From Gammaproteobacteria bacterium (ex Lamellibrachia satsuma) (lineage in GTDB: Bacteria > Pseudomonadota > Gammaproteobacteria > Chromatiales > Chromatiaceae), in NCBI GenBank assembly GCA_019623805.1, contig CP053680.1:3884001-3948000 (forward strand): a stretch of DNA of 64,000 bases, read 5' to 3'. How positions within the stretch are numbered: the stretch's first letter is position 1; each line of letters starts with the position of its first letter. This document shows, in pieces, positions 26,641 to 35,313 of the stretch. The notes under the pieces were generated by a model. That model made no database searches and was not told where the DNA came from. It saw nothing but the letters and a program-made list of their open reading frames with translations. The position numbers and the translations under genes were made by a program.

Positions 26641-29223
26641 ATGAGCGAATTCGCCAAAGAAATCCTGCCGGTCAACCTGGAAGACGAGATGCGTCAGTCC
26701 TATCTCGATTACGCCATGAGCGTAATCGTGGGGCGCGCACTGCCGGATGTCCGCGACGGTCTCAAGCCGGTCCACCGCCGCGTTCTCTACGCGATGAACG
26801 AACTCGGCAACGACTGGAACAAGCCCTATAAAAAATCGGCGCGTATCGTCGGGGACGTCATCGGTAAATACCATCCCCATGGCGATACCGCGGTCTATGA
26901 CACCATGGTGCGAATGGCTCAGCCCTTTTCCATGCGCTACCTGCTGGTGGATGGTCAGGGTAACTTCGGCTCGGTGGACGGGGATTCACCTGCGGCCATG
27001 CGATACACCGAAGTTCGTATGTCGAAGATCGCCCACACCATGTTGGACGATCTGGACAAGGATACGGTCGATTTCGTTCCCAACTATGACGAAACGGAAC
27101 ATGAACCCAGTGTCCTGCCGGCCAGGGTTCCGAATCTGCTGGTCAATGGCTCTGCCGGTATCGCCGTGGGCATGGCCACCAATGTGCCGCCGCATAATCT
27201 GACAGAGGTGATCGACGCTTGTGTGGCGCTGATCGACAATGACCAGATCACCATCGATGAACTGATGCAGCATGTGCCCGGTCCTGATTTCCCGACGGCG
27301 GGCATTATCAACGGCGCTCTGGGCATTCACGAGGCTTATCATACCGGCCGTGGCCGCATCTATATGCGGGCCCGCACCGAGATCGAGACCGATCCGTCCA
27401 ACAACCGGCAATCGATCATCGTCCATGAATTACCCTACCAGGTGAACAAGGCGCGCATGCTGGAGCGCATCGCCGATCTGGTGAAAGAGAAGAAGATCGA
27501 AGGCATTACCGAACTGCGCGATGAGTCCGACAAGGATGGCATGCGCGTGGTCATCACTCTGCGCCGTAGCGAGGTGGCGGAGGTGGTGCTGAATAATCTC
27601 TTCCAGCACACCGCAATGCAGAGTGTATTCGGCATCAACATGGTTGCCTTGGTGGATGGTCGACCCCGCCTGCTGAATCTCAAGCAACTGCTCGAATTCT
27701 TCATTCGTCACCGCCGTGAGGTGGTGACTCGCAGAACCCTGTTTCAACTGCGTAAGGCGCGCGACCGTGCGCATGTGCTCGAAGGTCTGGCGGTTGCACT
27801 CGCCAACATCGACGAAGTCATCGAACTGATTAAAAAGGCGTCCAGTCCTGCCGAGGCCAAAAAAGCGTTGTTGGCGCGACACTGGAAATCAGGGGCGCTG
27901 GAGTCGATGCTCGAAAGGACTGGTGCCGGGAGCACCAGGCCGGAAGGATTGACGTCGGAATTTGGTCTGACCGATGAGGGTTATCGCCTTACCGAGGTAC
28001 AGGCCCAGGCGATCCTCGACCTGCGATTGCATCGTCTGACCGGTCTGGAGCAGGATAAGATCATCAAGGAGTACGAGGAGCTGCTGGAGAAGATTGCCGA
28101 TCTGCTCGATATCCTCGGTAATCCGAACCGCCTGATGCAGGTGATCCGTGAAGAACTTCTGGCCATTCGCGAGCAGTATGGTGATGAACGGCGTACCGAG
28201 ATTCTGCAGAACCGGCTGGATCTGACTCTGGAAGACCTGATCACCGAAGAGGATGTGGTGGTGACACTCTCCCACGGCGGTTATGCCAAGGCTCAGCCCA
28301 TCACCACTTATCAGGCGCAGCGCAGGGGCGGCAAGGGTAAGATGGCGACAGCGACGAAGGACGAGGATTTTATCGACAAACTGTTCGTTGCCAGCACCCA
28401 TGACACGATTCTCTGCTTCTCCAATCGAGGCAAGATCTATTGGCTGAAGGTCTATGAATTGCCCCAGGCGGGCCGCAATGCGCGCGGTAAACCGATGGTT
28501 AACCTGCTGCCGCTGGAAGGGGATGAGCGCATCAACGCCATCCTGCCGGTGCGTGAATATACCGATGACCGTTATGTCTTCATGGCGACCAGTTCCGGTA
28601 CGGTGAAAAAGACGCCGCTGGAGGCCTTCTCCAGGCCTCGGGCCAATGGCATTATTGCCGTGGATCTGCGCGATGGGGACAAACTGATCGGTGTCGATAT
28701 TACCGACGGTAACCAGGATGTGATGCTCTTCAGCAGTTCCGGCAAAGCGGTGCGTTTCAAGGAATCCAATGTACGAGCCATGGGGCGTACCGCTTGTGGT
28801 GTGCGCGGCATCAAGCTTGAAGGGGGGCATGAGGTGGTCTCCCTGATTGTCGCGGAACATGGCGACGTCATGACCGTGACTGAAAATGGCTTCGGCAAGC
28901 GCACAGCGGTGGATAAGTACCCGGTGCATGGCCGCGGCGGCATGGGGGTTATCTCCATTCAGACTTCGGAGCGCAATGGCTCTGTGGTTGGCGCAGTGCA
29001 GGTTGATGATGATGATGAGGTGATGATGATCACCGACGGCGGGACGCTGGTGCGTAACCGTGTCGTCGATGTCTCCCGGATGAGCCGTAACACCCAGGGT
29101 GTCATAATGATCCGCCTGAGCAAGAAAGAAAAACTGATCGGCATCGAGCGCGTCGAAAGTCTCGACGAGGCGGAGGGTGCGGAAGCGTCCGATGAGGCCG
29201 AGAGTGAGAATCCTGATGCGTAG
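26641..29223 (+). CDS. gyrA: DNA gyrase subunit A
   Basis: This 860-residue breakage-reunion subunit of gyrase introduces negative supercoils. It opens with an NLEDEMRQSYLDYAMSVIVG stretch. The quinolone-resistance region reads KYHPHGDTAVYDTMVRMAQ, numbered as in E. coli, so residue 83 is Thr where E. coli has Ser, and residue 87 is Asp. The catalytic Tyr lies in AAMRYTEVRM. The C-terminal beta-pinwheel contains a GyrA-box-like QRRGGKGK. An acidic tail ends the protein. It follows mtnA and precedes serC, as in Pseudomonas. Confidence 0.98.
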   Translation: MSEFAKEILPVNLEDEMRQSYLDYAMSVIVGRALPDVRDGLKPVHRRVLYAMNELGNDWNKPYKKSARIVGDVIGKYHPHGDTAVYDTMVRMAQPFSMRYLLVDGQGNFGSVDGDSPAAMRYTEVRMSKIAHTMLDDLDKDTVDFVPNYDETEHEPSVLPARVPNLLVNGSAGIAVGMATNVPPHNLTEVIDACVALIDNDQITIDELMQHVPGPDFPTAGIINGALGIHEAYHTGRGRIYMRARTEIETDPSNNRQSIIVHELPYQVNKARMLERIADLVKEKKIEGITELRDESDKDGMRVVITLRRSEVAEVVLNNLFQHTAMQSVFGINMVALVDGRPRLLNLKQLLEFFIRHRREVVTRRTLFQLRKARDRAHVLEGLAVALANIDEVIELIKKASSPAEAKKALLARHWKSGALESMLERTGAGSTRPEGLTSEFGLTDEGYRLTEVQAQAILDLRLHRLTGLEQDKIIKEYEELLEKIADLLDILGNPNRLMQVIREELLAIREQYGDERRTEILQNRLDLTLEDLITEEDVVVTLSHGGYAKAQPITTYQAQRRGGKGKMATATKDEDFIDKLFVASTHDTILCFSNRGKIYWLKVYELPQAGRNARGKPMVNLLPLEGDERINAILPVREYTDDRYVFMATSSGTVKKTPLEAFSRPRANGIIAVDLRDGDKLIGVDITDGNQDVMLFSSSGKAVRFKESNVRAMGRTACGVRGIKLEGGHEVVSLIVAEHGDVMTVTENGFGKRTAVDKYPVHGRGGMGVISIQTSERNGSVVGAVQVDDDDEVMMITDGGTLVRNRVVDVSRMSRNTQGVIMIRLSKKEKLIGIERVESLDEAEGAEASDEAESENPDA

Positions 29224-29306
29224 GCCCGATCAAGCGTAGCGGATCGGGCGTATTCGGATGACTGAATAGATAGGGTTGTTGCCGGTTCCGCTACGCTTGA
29301 ACCGGC
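29224..29306. repeat. Hairpin repeat, invariant-loop family, copies 2 and 3
   Basis: Copy 2 (29224-29249): GCCCGATC, loop AAGCGTAGCG, GATCGGGC, beginning directly after the gyrA stop codon. Copy 3 (29281-29306) is inverted: GCCGGTTC, loop CGCTACGCTT, GAACCGGC. The stems differ between copies but remain fully paired, while the 10-base loop is unchanged. They may end gyrA transcription. Confidence 0.85.
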
Positions 29307-29396
29307 CTGCTTCTGTTCCTAACGAAATTAACACATGCTTGTAGTAGAAATGTTACGGCATTAAAACTTTAAATATCAGTATATTGAGAGGCAAAG

Positions 29397-30476
29397 ATGT
29401 CACGTGTCTTTAACTTTAGCGCTGGTCCTGCGGCGCTGCCGGAAACCGTTCTTCAGCAGGCGCAGGAGGAACTTCTCGACTGGCATGATGCGGGTATGTC
29501 GGTCATGGAGATGAGCCACCGGGGCAAGGAATTCATGTCCATCGCGGAAACGGCAGAGGCCGATCTGCGGGAGTTGCTGGCGGTGCCGGACAACTACAAG
29601 GTGCTCTTTCTGCAGGGTGGTGCCTCCAGTCAGTTTGGCATGGTGCCGATGAATCTGACCCGGGATAACAACAAAGTCGATTATATCAACACAGGTTCCT
29701 GGTCGAAGAAGGCGATCGCCGAGGCGAAGCGTTACTGTGACGTCAACTTGGCTGCCGATCTAACCGGTGGTTTCACCCGTGCCCCGGCACAGCCGGAACT
29801 GAATCTCCGCAGTGATGCCGCATACGTTCACTACACGCCCAACGAGACCATCGAGGGCGTGGAGTTTCCCTATATCCCGGATACAGGTGATGTGCCGCTG
29901 GTGGGTGATTTCTCCTCCACCATTATTTCCCGCCCGTTGGATGTGTCAAAATACGGCATTATCTATGCCGGTGCGCAGAAGAATATCGGCCCTGCCGGTC
30001 TGACTCTGGCCATTGTCCGCGAGGATCTGATCGGGGAGCCTATTGATGGTACGCCGGTGATGTTCCAGTATGGGACTCACGCCAAAACGGGTTCCATGTA
30101 CAACACCCCGCCGACCTATGGCTGGTATCTGGCCGGACTGGTCTTCAAGTGGCTCAAAGGCAAGGGTGGACTGACGGCGATGGCCGAGATCAACGCGCGC
30201 AAGGCCGCTGCCTTATATGCCGCTATCGACGGTTCTGACTTCTATGCCAACCCGGTGGAGATTGCGAGCCGCTCCTGGATGAATGTACCGTTTACTCTGG
30301 CAAACGCTGAATTGGACGGCAAGTTCCTGGAAGGGGCTGCGGCTGTGGGTCTCAAGACTCTCAAAGGACATCGTTCTGTAGGTGGCATGCGTGCCAGTAT
30401 CTACAACGCCATGCCGGAAGAGGGCGTTAAGGCCCTGATCGAGTATATGGCCGAGTTCGAACGGACTCACGGTTGA
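29397..30476 (+). CDS. serC: Phosphoserine aminotransferase
   Basis: This 359-residue PLP enzyme makes 3-phosphoserine for serine and also serves pyridoxal synthesis. It starts VFNFSAGPAALPETVLQQAQ and shows MEMSHRGKEF, VLFLQGGASSQFGMVPMNL, and the PLP-lysine motif IIYAGAQKNIGPAG. The C-terminus has GHRSVGGMRASIYNAMPEEG. It lies between gyrA and the dehydrogenase that makes its substrate. Confidence 0.97.
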   Translation: MSRVFNFSAGPAALPETVLQQAQEELLDWHDAGMSVMEMSHRGKEFMSIAETAEADLRELLAVPDNYKVLFLQGGASSQFGMVPMNLTRDNNKVDYINTGSWSKKAIAEAKRYCDVNLAADLTGGFTRAPAQPELNLRSDAAYVHYTPNETIEGVEFPYIPDTGDVPLVGDFSSTIISRPLDVSKYGIIYAGAQKNIGPAGLTLAIVREDLIGEPIDGTPVMFQYGTHAKTGSMYNTPPTYGWYLAGLVFKWLKGKGGLTAMAEINARKAAALYAAIDGSDFYANPVEIASRSWMNVPFTLANAELDGKFLEGAAAVGLKTLKGHRSVGGMRASIYNAMPEEGVKALIEYMAEFERTHG

Positions 30477-30552
30477 TTTAAGAAACTAAGGAACGCGAAG
30501 GGCGCAAAGAACGCTAAGAAATATTTAAGGACCTCTGGTAAATAAGGGTCAT

Positions 30553-30637
30553 TGTCATCTCGACCGTAGGGAGAGATCTCAATCTACAGAGTGATTGATT
30601 ACGAGGTATGAGATTTCTCGCTACGCTCGAAATGACA
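30553..30637. repeat. Dispersed long palindrome, copy 2
   Basis: The left arm TGTCATCTCGACCGTAGGGA to GATCTC (30553-30580) pairs imperfectly with GAGATTTCTC to AATGACA (30610-30637). It lies between serC and the serA-like gene. The centre shares CTACAGAG and GGTATGAG with copy 5 at 43350. Confidence 0.8.
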
Positions 30638-30721
30638 ATAGGTCAGAGTTTTCATAAATATTTCTTAGCGTTCTCCGCGTCTCAGCGGCATCCGTGTTGA
30701 TAGCACCAAGGTTGAAGTAAT

Positions 30722-31903
30722 ATGCACAAGATACTGACATTAAACAATATTTCTGTGGTCGGGCTGGATCGTCTTCCGCGAGAAAAATATGAAGTGGCCT
30801 CCGAGATCACTCACCCCGATGGGATCCTGCTTCGCTCCTACAAGATGCACGATATGGAGATTCCAGAGACAGTGAAAGCAATCGGCCGCGCCGGCGCCGG
30901 TGTGAATAACATCCCGGTCGATAAGATGACGGGGAAGGGTATCGCCGTCTTCAATGCGCCGGGTGCCAATGCCAATGCGGTGAAGGAACTGGTGATTGCC
31001 GGCACCCTTATCGCCGCACGTAATCTTGGCCAGGCCTGGCAGTTCGCCACAGGTCTTGGTGGCGAAGATGCCGCTATCACAAAGGATGTGGAGGCGGGCA
31101 AAAAGAATTTTGTCGGCTTTGAGCTGCCTGGACGCACCATGGGTGTCATCGGTCTGGGTGCCATCGGCGTTAAGGTGGCCAACGCCTGTCGTGTGCTGGG
31201 CATGAACGTCATTGGCTACGATCCGACGATCACTGTGCAGAGCGCCTGGAAACTGGCGGCCGATGTGGAACAGGCGCTGAGTGTGGACGACCTGTTGTCC
31301 AAAGCGGATTTTGTCACTTTCCATGTGCCGCTGAATGACGCCACTGCCAACATGATCAATGAGGATCGTCTCAAGCTGATGAAGCAGGGATCGGTACTGC
31401 TTAATTTCGCCCGCAACGGCATCATCGATGACGAGGCTGCCGTAGCGGCGCTGGACAGCGGACAGCTCTACGCCTATGTCTGCGATTTTCCCAGCAATCT
31501 GCTAAAGGGTCATCCCCGGGTGATTACGCTGCCGCACCTGGGTGCATCCACCAAAGAGGCAGAGGACAACTGTGCCATCATGGTGGCCGACGAAGTCAGT
31601 GACTATCTAGAGAATGGAAATGTTACCAATTCGGTGAATTTTCCCGAGATTAACCTGCCGCGCAACGGTGATGGTGGATACCGGATTGCTGTGGTCAACA
31701 GCAATGTGCCAAATATGGTGGGTCAGATCTCCAGTGATCTGGGCAATGCCGGGCTGAATATCATCGATATGCTCAACAAGTCTCGCGGTGATATCGCCTT
31801 TACGCTTCTGGATGTGGATAGTGAGCCCCAACAGGCCATACTGGATGAGCTGGCTGCCATTGACGGAGTACTCTCCGTGCGTTGCCTGGGCTGCAAAAAG
31901 TAA
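30722..31903 (+). CDS. serA: D-3-phosphoglycerate dehydrogenase, ACT-domain type
   Basis: This 393-residue enzyme oxidises 3-phosphoglycerate in the first step of serine synthesis. NAD-binding motif: MGVIGLGAIGVKVANACRVL with the acidic residue in YDPT. Active-site parts: RAGAGVNNIPVD, NFARNGIIDDEAAV and the catalytic His in TLPHLGASTKEAEDN. A short C-terminal ACT domain (about 320-393) suggests feedback control by an amino acid, probably serine. The intervening domain of the longest SerA forms is absent. Placement between serC and pheA supports the role. Confidence 0.92.
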   Translation: MHKILTLNNISVVGLDRLPREKYEVASEITHPDGILLRSYKMHDMEIPETVKAIGRAGAGVNNIPVDKMTGKGIAVFNAPGANANAVKELVIAGTLIAARNLGQAWQFATGLGGEDAAITKDVEAGKKNFVGFELPGRTMGVIGLGAIGVKVANACRVLGMNVIGYDPTITVQSAWKLAADVEQALSVDDLLSKADFVTFHVPLNDATANMINEDRLKLMKQGSVLLNFARNGIIDDEAAVAALDSGQLYAYVCDFPSNLLKGHPRVITLPHLGASTKEAEDNCAIMVADEVSDYLENGNVTNSVNFPEINLPRNGDGGYRIAVVNSNVPNMVGQISSDLGNAGLNIIDMLNKSRGDIAFTLLDVDSEPQQAILDELAAIDGVLSVRCLGCKK

Positions 31904-31934
31904 GGCAGGGAGCGACCGAGGCCGGACTGCGTAC

Positions 31935-33020
31935 ATGAGCGACAACGATAAGCTGGAGGCAATCCGCGAGCGTATCGACTCCCTGGATCAGCAGATTCAG
32001 CAACTGATAAATGCCCGTGCGGCAGCGGCCCAGGAGGTTGCCGATATCAAGCTGGCAGCAGATCCCGATGCGCAATTCTACCGCCCGGAACGCGAGGCGG
32101 AGGTGCTGCGTCGGGTCAAGGCCCGCAATACCGGCCCGTTGGATGGTGAAGAGGTGGCGCGTCTGTTTCGCGAGATCATGTCCGCCTGCCTGGCACTGGA
32201 GCAACCCCTCAAGATTGCATTTCTTGGTCCGGAAGGTACCTTTACCCAGGCAGCAGCTCTCAAACACTTTGGCCATTCGGTCAAAACAACATCCCTGGGT
32301 TCTATCCCCGACGTGTTTCGAGAGGTGGAATCCGGTATCTGCCAATATGGCGTGGTGCCGGTGGAAAATTCCACAGAGGGGGTGATCAGCCATACACTGG
32401 ATACCTTTCTCTCTTCTCCATTGATGATTTGTGGGGAGGTCTCCCTGCGTATCAATCACAATCTGTTGAGCCATGAGGCTGGTTTGGATGCGATCAAGAC
32501 TGTCTATTCGCATCAGCAATCCCTGGCCCAATGCCGCAGCTGGCTTGATCATCATCTGCCGCGCGCTGAACGCGTTGCTGTGGGTAGTAACGCAGAAGCG
32601 GCCAAGATGGCATCGGATGCATCGGGTTGTGCGGCTGTCGCCGGCGAGACCGCTGCGGAAGTCTATGCGCTGCCGGTGCTGGCGAGCAACATTGAGGATG
32701 AGCCGGGTAATACCACACGTTTCCTGGTCATTGGCAACAAGGATGCGGCAGCGAGCGGTGAAGATAAAACCAGTCTGCTTTTTTCCATTCGTAACGTGGC
32801 CGGTGGCCTGCACACGATCCTCTCTCCTTTTGCCGAACACGGCATCAGCATGACGCGCATCGAATCACGGCCGTCGAGACGTGGCAGATGGGACTACGTC
32901 TTTTTTGTCGATATCAATGGTCATCGTAATGATCAATCGATAGCAGAGGCGCTGGCCGAGCTGGAAAAGAAAGCGAGCCTGTTCAAAGTGCTCGGTTCCT
33001 ATCCGAGAGCGGTTCTTTAA
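31935..33020 (+). CDS. pheA: Bifunctional chorismate mutase / prephenate dehydratase
   Basis: This 361-residue two-step enzyme leads from chorismate to phenylpyruvate. The start is ATG 31935, shortly after the serA stop; the frame extends upstream within serA but without meaning. An AroQ mutase domain lies at residues about 1-90 (ERIDSLDQQIQQLINARAAA). The dehydratase domain follows (KIAFLGPEGTFTQAA, GVVPVENSTEGVISHTLD, and the TRF motif in NTTRFLVIG). A C-terminal ACT domain with GISMTRIESRPSR binds phenylalanine for feedback inhibition. Confidence 0.97.
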   Translation: MSDNDKLEAIRERIDSLDQQIQQLINARAAAAQEVADIKLAADPDAQFYRPEREAEVLRRVKARNTGPLDGEEVARLFREIMSACLALEQPLKIAFLGPEGTFTQAAALKHFGHSVKTTSLGSIPDVFREVESGICQYGVVPVENSTEGVISHTLDTFLSSPLMICGEVSLRINHNLLSHEAGLDAIKTVYSHQQSLAQCRSWLDHHLPRAERVAVGSNAEAAKMASDASGCAAVAGETAAEVYALPVLASNIEDEPGNTTRFLVIGNKDAAASGEDKTSLLFSIRNVAGGLHTILSPFAEHGISMTRIESRPSRRGRWDYVFFVDINGHRNDQSIAEALAELEKKASLFKVLGSYPRAVL

Positions 33021-33050
33021 AAGGGCCTTGCTTGAATGCTGTTTTCGTCG

Positions 33051-33125
33051 TCATTTCGACCGCAGGGAGAAATCTCATCCCCAGTGCTCCGTAGCTGGAG
33101 ATCTCTCCCTGCGGTCGAGATGACC
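33051..33125. repeat. Dispersed long palindrome, copy 3
   Basis: The left arm GTCATTTCGACCGCAGGGAG to AATCTC (from 33051) pairs with GAGATCTCTCCCTGCGGTCG to ATGAC (ending 33125). It lies between pheA and hisC. It is close in arm sequence to copy 1. Confidence 0.85.
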
Positions 33126-33188
33126 CGATTTGCCCGGTGCATCTTTAAAGAGATGCACTGAACTGACCCTTTCTTCTACTATTGATGC

Positions 33189-34289
33189 ATGAACCGATTC
33201 ATTGAAAATGTTACTCCCGGTATCGCTGAGCTGACGCCCTATGTTCCAGGGAAACCCATCTCCGAACTGGAGCGGGAGTTGGGCATCAGTCACTCGGTAA
33301 AACTTGCCTCCAATGAAAATCCGTTGGGTGCCAGTCCTAAAGTGGCAGCGGCGATCGGGCGGTCGATAGCGGAATTGGCCCGTTATCCCGATGGAGGGGG
33401 GCATGACCTGCGGTTTGCATTGGGGGTAAAGCATGACGTGGATCCGGCATGCATCACCCTTGGCAACGGCTCCAACGATGTGCTGGATATGATCGCCCGG
33501 GTCTTTTTGGCGCCGGGAAGCGAGTCTCTCTTCTCTCAGTATGCCTTTGCTGTCTATCCCATCAGCAGTCAGGCTGCAGGGGCGAAACTTGTGATCGCAC
33601 CTGCTGATGATTACGGCCACGACCTGGATGCGATGCGGCTAAGCATTACCGGCGCTACCCGCGTCATCTGGATTGCAAACCCCAACAACCCCACCGGTAC
33701 CTGGCTCGAAGCTGATAAACTCAAGGCGTTTCTCGCTGCTGTTCCGGAGAATATCATTGTTGTGGTGGATGAGGCCTACAGCGAGTATGTGACTCAGAAA
33801 ACCTACCCGGATGTTTCCCGGTGGCTCAATGATTTCCCCAATCTGGTGGTCACCCGTACCTTCTCGAAGGCTTATGGGCTGGCCGCCCTGAGGGTCGGTT
33901 ACGGCATCAGTCATCCCGATGTGGCGGAACTGCTCAACCGGGTGCGCCAACCTTTCAATGTGAACAGTTTTGCTCAGGTGGGTGCATTGGCTGCGCTGGA
34001 GGATCAGGCATTTATCCAATCATCGGTGGAGGCCAATCTGGCAGGTCTGACTCAATTGATCGAGGGCTTTGAGGCATTGGGTCTCGGCTATATCCCCTCG
34101 GCAGGTAATTTCATCGCGGTTGAATTGGGCTGTTCCGGCGTGGAGATCGATCAGGCTCTGTTGCGGGAGGGTTGTATCGCGCGGCCGGTGGCTAACTACG
34201 GGATGCCGAACCATCTGCGGGTCACCGTGGGGTTGCCGGAAGAGAACCGGCGTTTTCTGGATGCTCTGAAAAAGGTGCTGGGACGATGA
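33189..34289 (+). CDS. hisC: Histidinol-phosphate aminotransferase family (HisC)
   Basis: This 366-residue class I/II PLP aminotransferase contains KLASNENPLGASPKVAAAI at the N-terminus, VIWIANPNNPTGTWLE, DEAYSEYV, and the PLP lysine in TRTFSKAYGLAALRVGYG. In this operon, between pheA and tyrA, such enzymes often transaminate aromatic intermediates (HisC2 in Pseudomonas) as well as histidinol phosphate. The exact substrate cannot be told from sequence. Its stop overlaps the tyrA start by 4 bp (ATGA). Confidence 0.93.
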   Translation: MNRFIENVTPGIAELTPYVPGKPISELERELGISHSVKLASNENPLGASPKVAAAIGRSIAELARYPDGGGHDLRFALGVKHDVDPACITLGNGSNDVLDMIARVFLAPGSESLFSQYAFAVYPISSQAAGAKLVIAPADDYGHDLDAMRLSITGATRVIWIANPNNPTGTWLEADKLKAFLAAVPENIIVVVDEAYSEYVTQKTYPDVSRWLNDFPNLVVTRTFSKAYGLAALRVGYGISHPDVAELLNRVRQPFNVNSFAQVGALAALEDQAFIQSSVEANLAGLTQLIEGFEALGLGYIPSAGNFIAVELGCSGVEIDQALLREGCIARPVANYGMPNHLRVTVGLPEENRRFLDALKKVLGR

Positions 34290-35152
34290 TCAGAAAACTT
34301 GCCATCATCGGGGTCGGTTTGATTGGCGGATCCATGGCCCGCGCCCTGCGTGAGGAGGGTGTGGTACAGGAGATCGTCGGTTGCGGGCGTAGCAAGCCCA
34401 ACCTGGAGCGGGCGGTTGAACTGGGTGTTATCGACCACTATACCCACGATATCGGTGAAGCTGTCAGGGGGGCGGATTTGATTGTCCTGGCAGTACCGCT
34501 GGGTGCAATGGAAGCGACTTTTCGCGCCATGCAGGACCATCTTGCAGACGACGCGGTGATCACCGATGTGGGCAGCGTAAAAGGCAGTGTTGTCGAGGAC
34601 GCAGTCAAGGTCTTTGGTGAAGCCCCGGCTTTTCTGGTGCCGGGTCACCCTATTGCCGGTACTGAGCGGAGCGGTGTCGATGCGTCGTTCCCGGAGCTGT
34701 TTCGCAACCGCCGGGTTATCCTGACGCCGCTGGACAACACCGATCCGCAAGCGCTGCAGAAGGTCGAGCAGGCTTGGCGGCATTGTGGTGCCGATCTCAG
34801 CTACATGGCTGTGGCGCATCACGATGAGGTGCTGGCTGCGACCAGTCATCTTCCCCATATGCTGGCCTACAGTCTCGTGGACAGCCTGGCACGCATGAAA
34901 GAGAACGACGAGATCTTTCGCTATGCAGCGGGTGGTTTTCGGGACTTTACCCGTATCGCCTCCAGCAATCCGGTCATGTGGCGGGATATCTGCCTGGCAA
35001 ATCGTGAGGCGCTGGGCGGTATGTTGAAACGTTTTGCCGGTGAGTTGCATGGCATGGCGGATGCACTGGAAAAAGACAACGCAGAGGGCCTGCTTGAAAT
35101 CTTTGAACGCGCCAAGGCGGCACGGGATCGTTATATCGACGGGGTAGAGTAG
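34286..35152 (+). CDS. tyrA: Prephenate / arogenate dehydrogenase
   Basis: This 288-residue enzyme of tyrosine synthesis oxidatively decarboxylates prephenate. The Rossmann motif is LAIIGVGLIGGSMARALRE. Further motifs are IVLAVPLGAME, ITDVGSVKGSVVED, GHPIAGTERSGVDAS and a helical C-terminal dimerisation half with VAHHDEVLAATSHLPHMLAY. There is no fused AroA domain, unlike the tyrA-aroA fusion in Pseudomonas. The 4-bp overlap with hisC indicates coupling. Confidence 0.96.
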   Translation: MIRKLAIIGVGLIGGSMARALREEGVVQEIVGCGRSKPNLERAVELGVIDHYTHDIGEAVRGADLIVLAVPLGAMEATFRAMQDHLADDAVITDVGSVKGSVVEDAVKVFGEAPAFLVPGHPIAGTERSGVDASFPELFRNRRVILTPLDNTDPQALQKVEQAWRHCGADLSYMAVAHHDEVLAATSHLPHMLAYSLVDSLARMKENDEIFRYAAGGFRDFTRIASSNPVMWRDICLANREALGGMLKRFAGELHGMADALEKDNAEGLLEIFERAKAARDRYIDGVE

Positions 35153-35203
35153 CTTCTTATCAGCAGAGTTTCCTTAATGAATCTTTCAATGAATAGAGAA
35201 GCC

Positions 35204-35232
35204 TGTCATCTCTCCCTATGGTCGAGATGACA
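35204..35232. repeat. Dispersed long palindrome, copy 4 (right arm only)
   Basis: TGTCATCTCTCCCTATGGTC followed by GAGATGACA is the right arm of the same repeat family; the left arm is missing. It lies between tyrA and aroA. Confidence 0.7.
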
Positions 35233-35313
35233 ATAGCCATTTAATTCATAGGTTGTATGGGAGGCTTCTTGAATGGCCCCCTCCAACGGTTCAAATATAT
35301 TGAGAGAAAGTAG

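Noticed and set aside
27889..28929. 346-codon open frame on the minus strand
   Set aside because: It lies wholly inside gyrA, antisense, with no domain pattern; a shadow of GC-rich coding sequence.
31800..32840. 346-codon open frame on the minus strand
   Set aside because: Antisense to the serA end and pheA, with no recognisable family.
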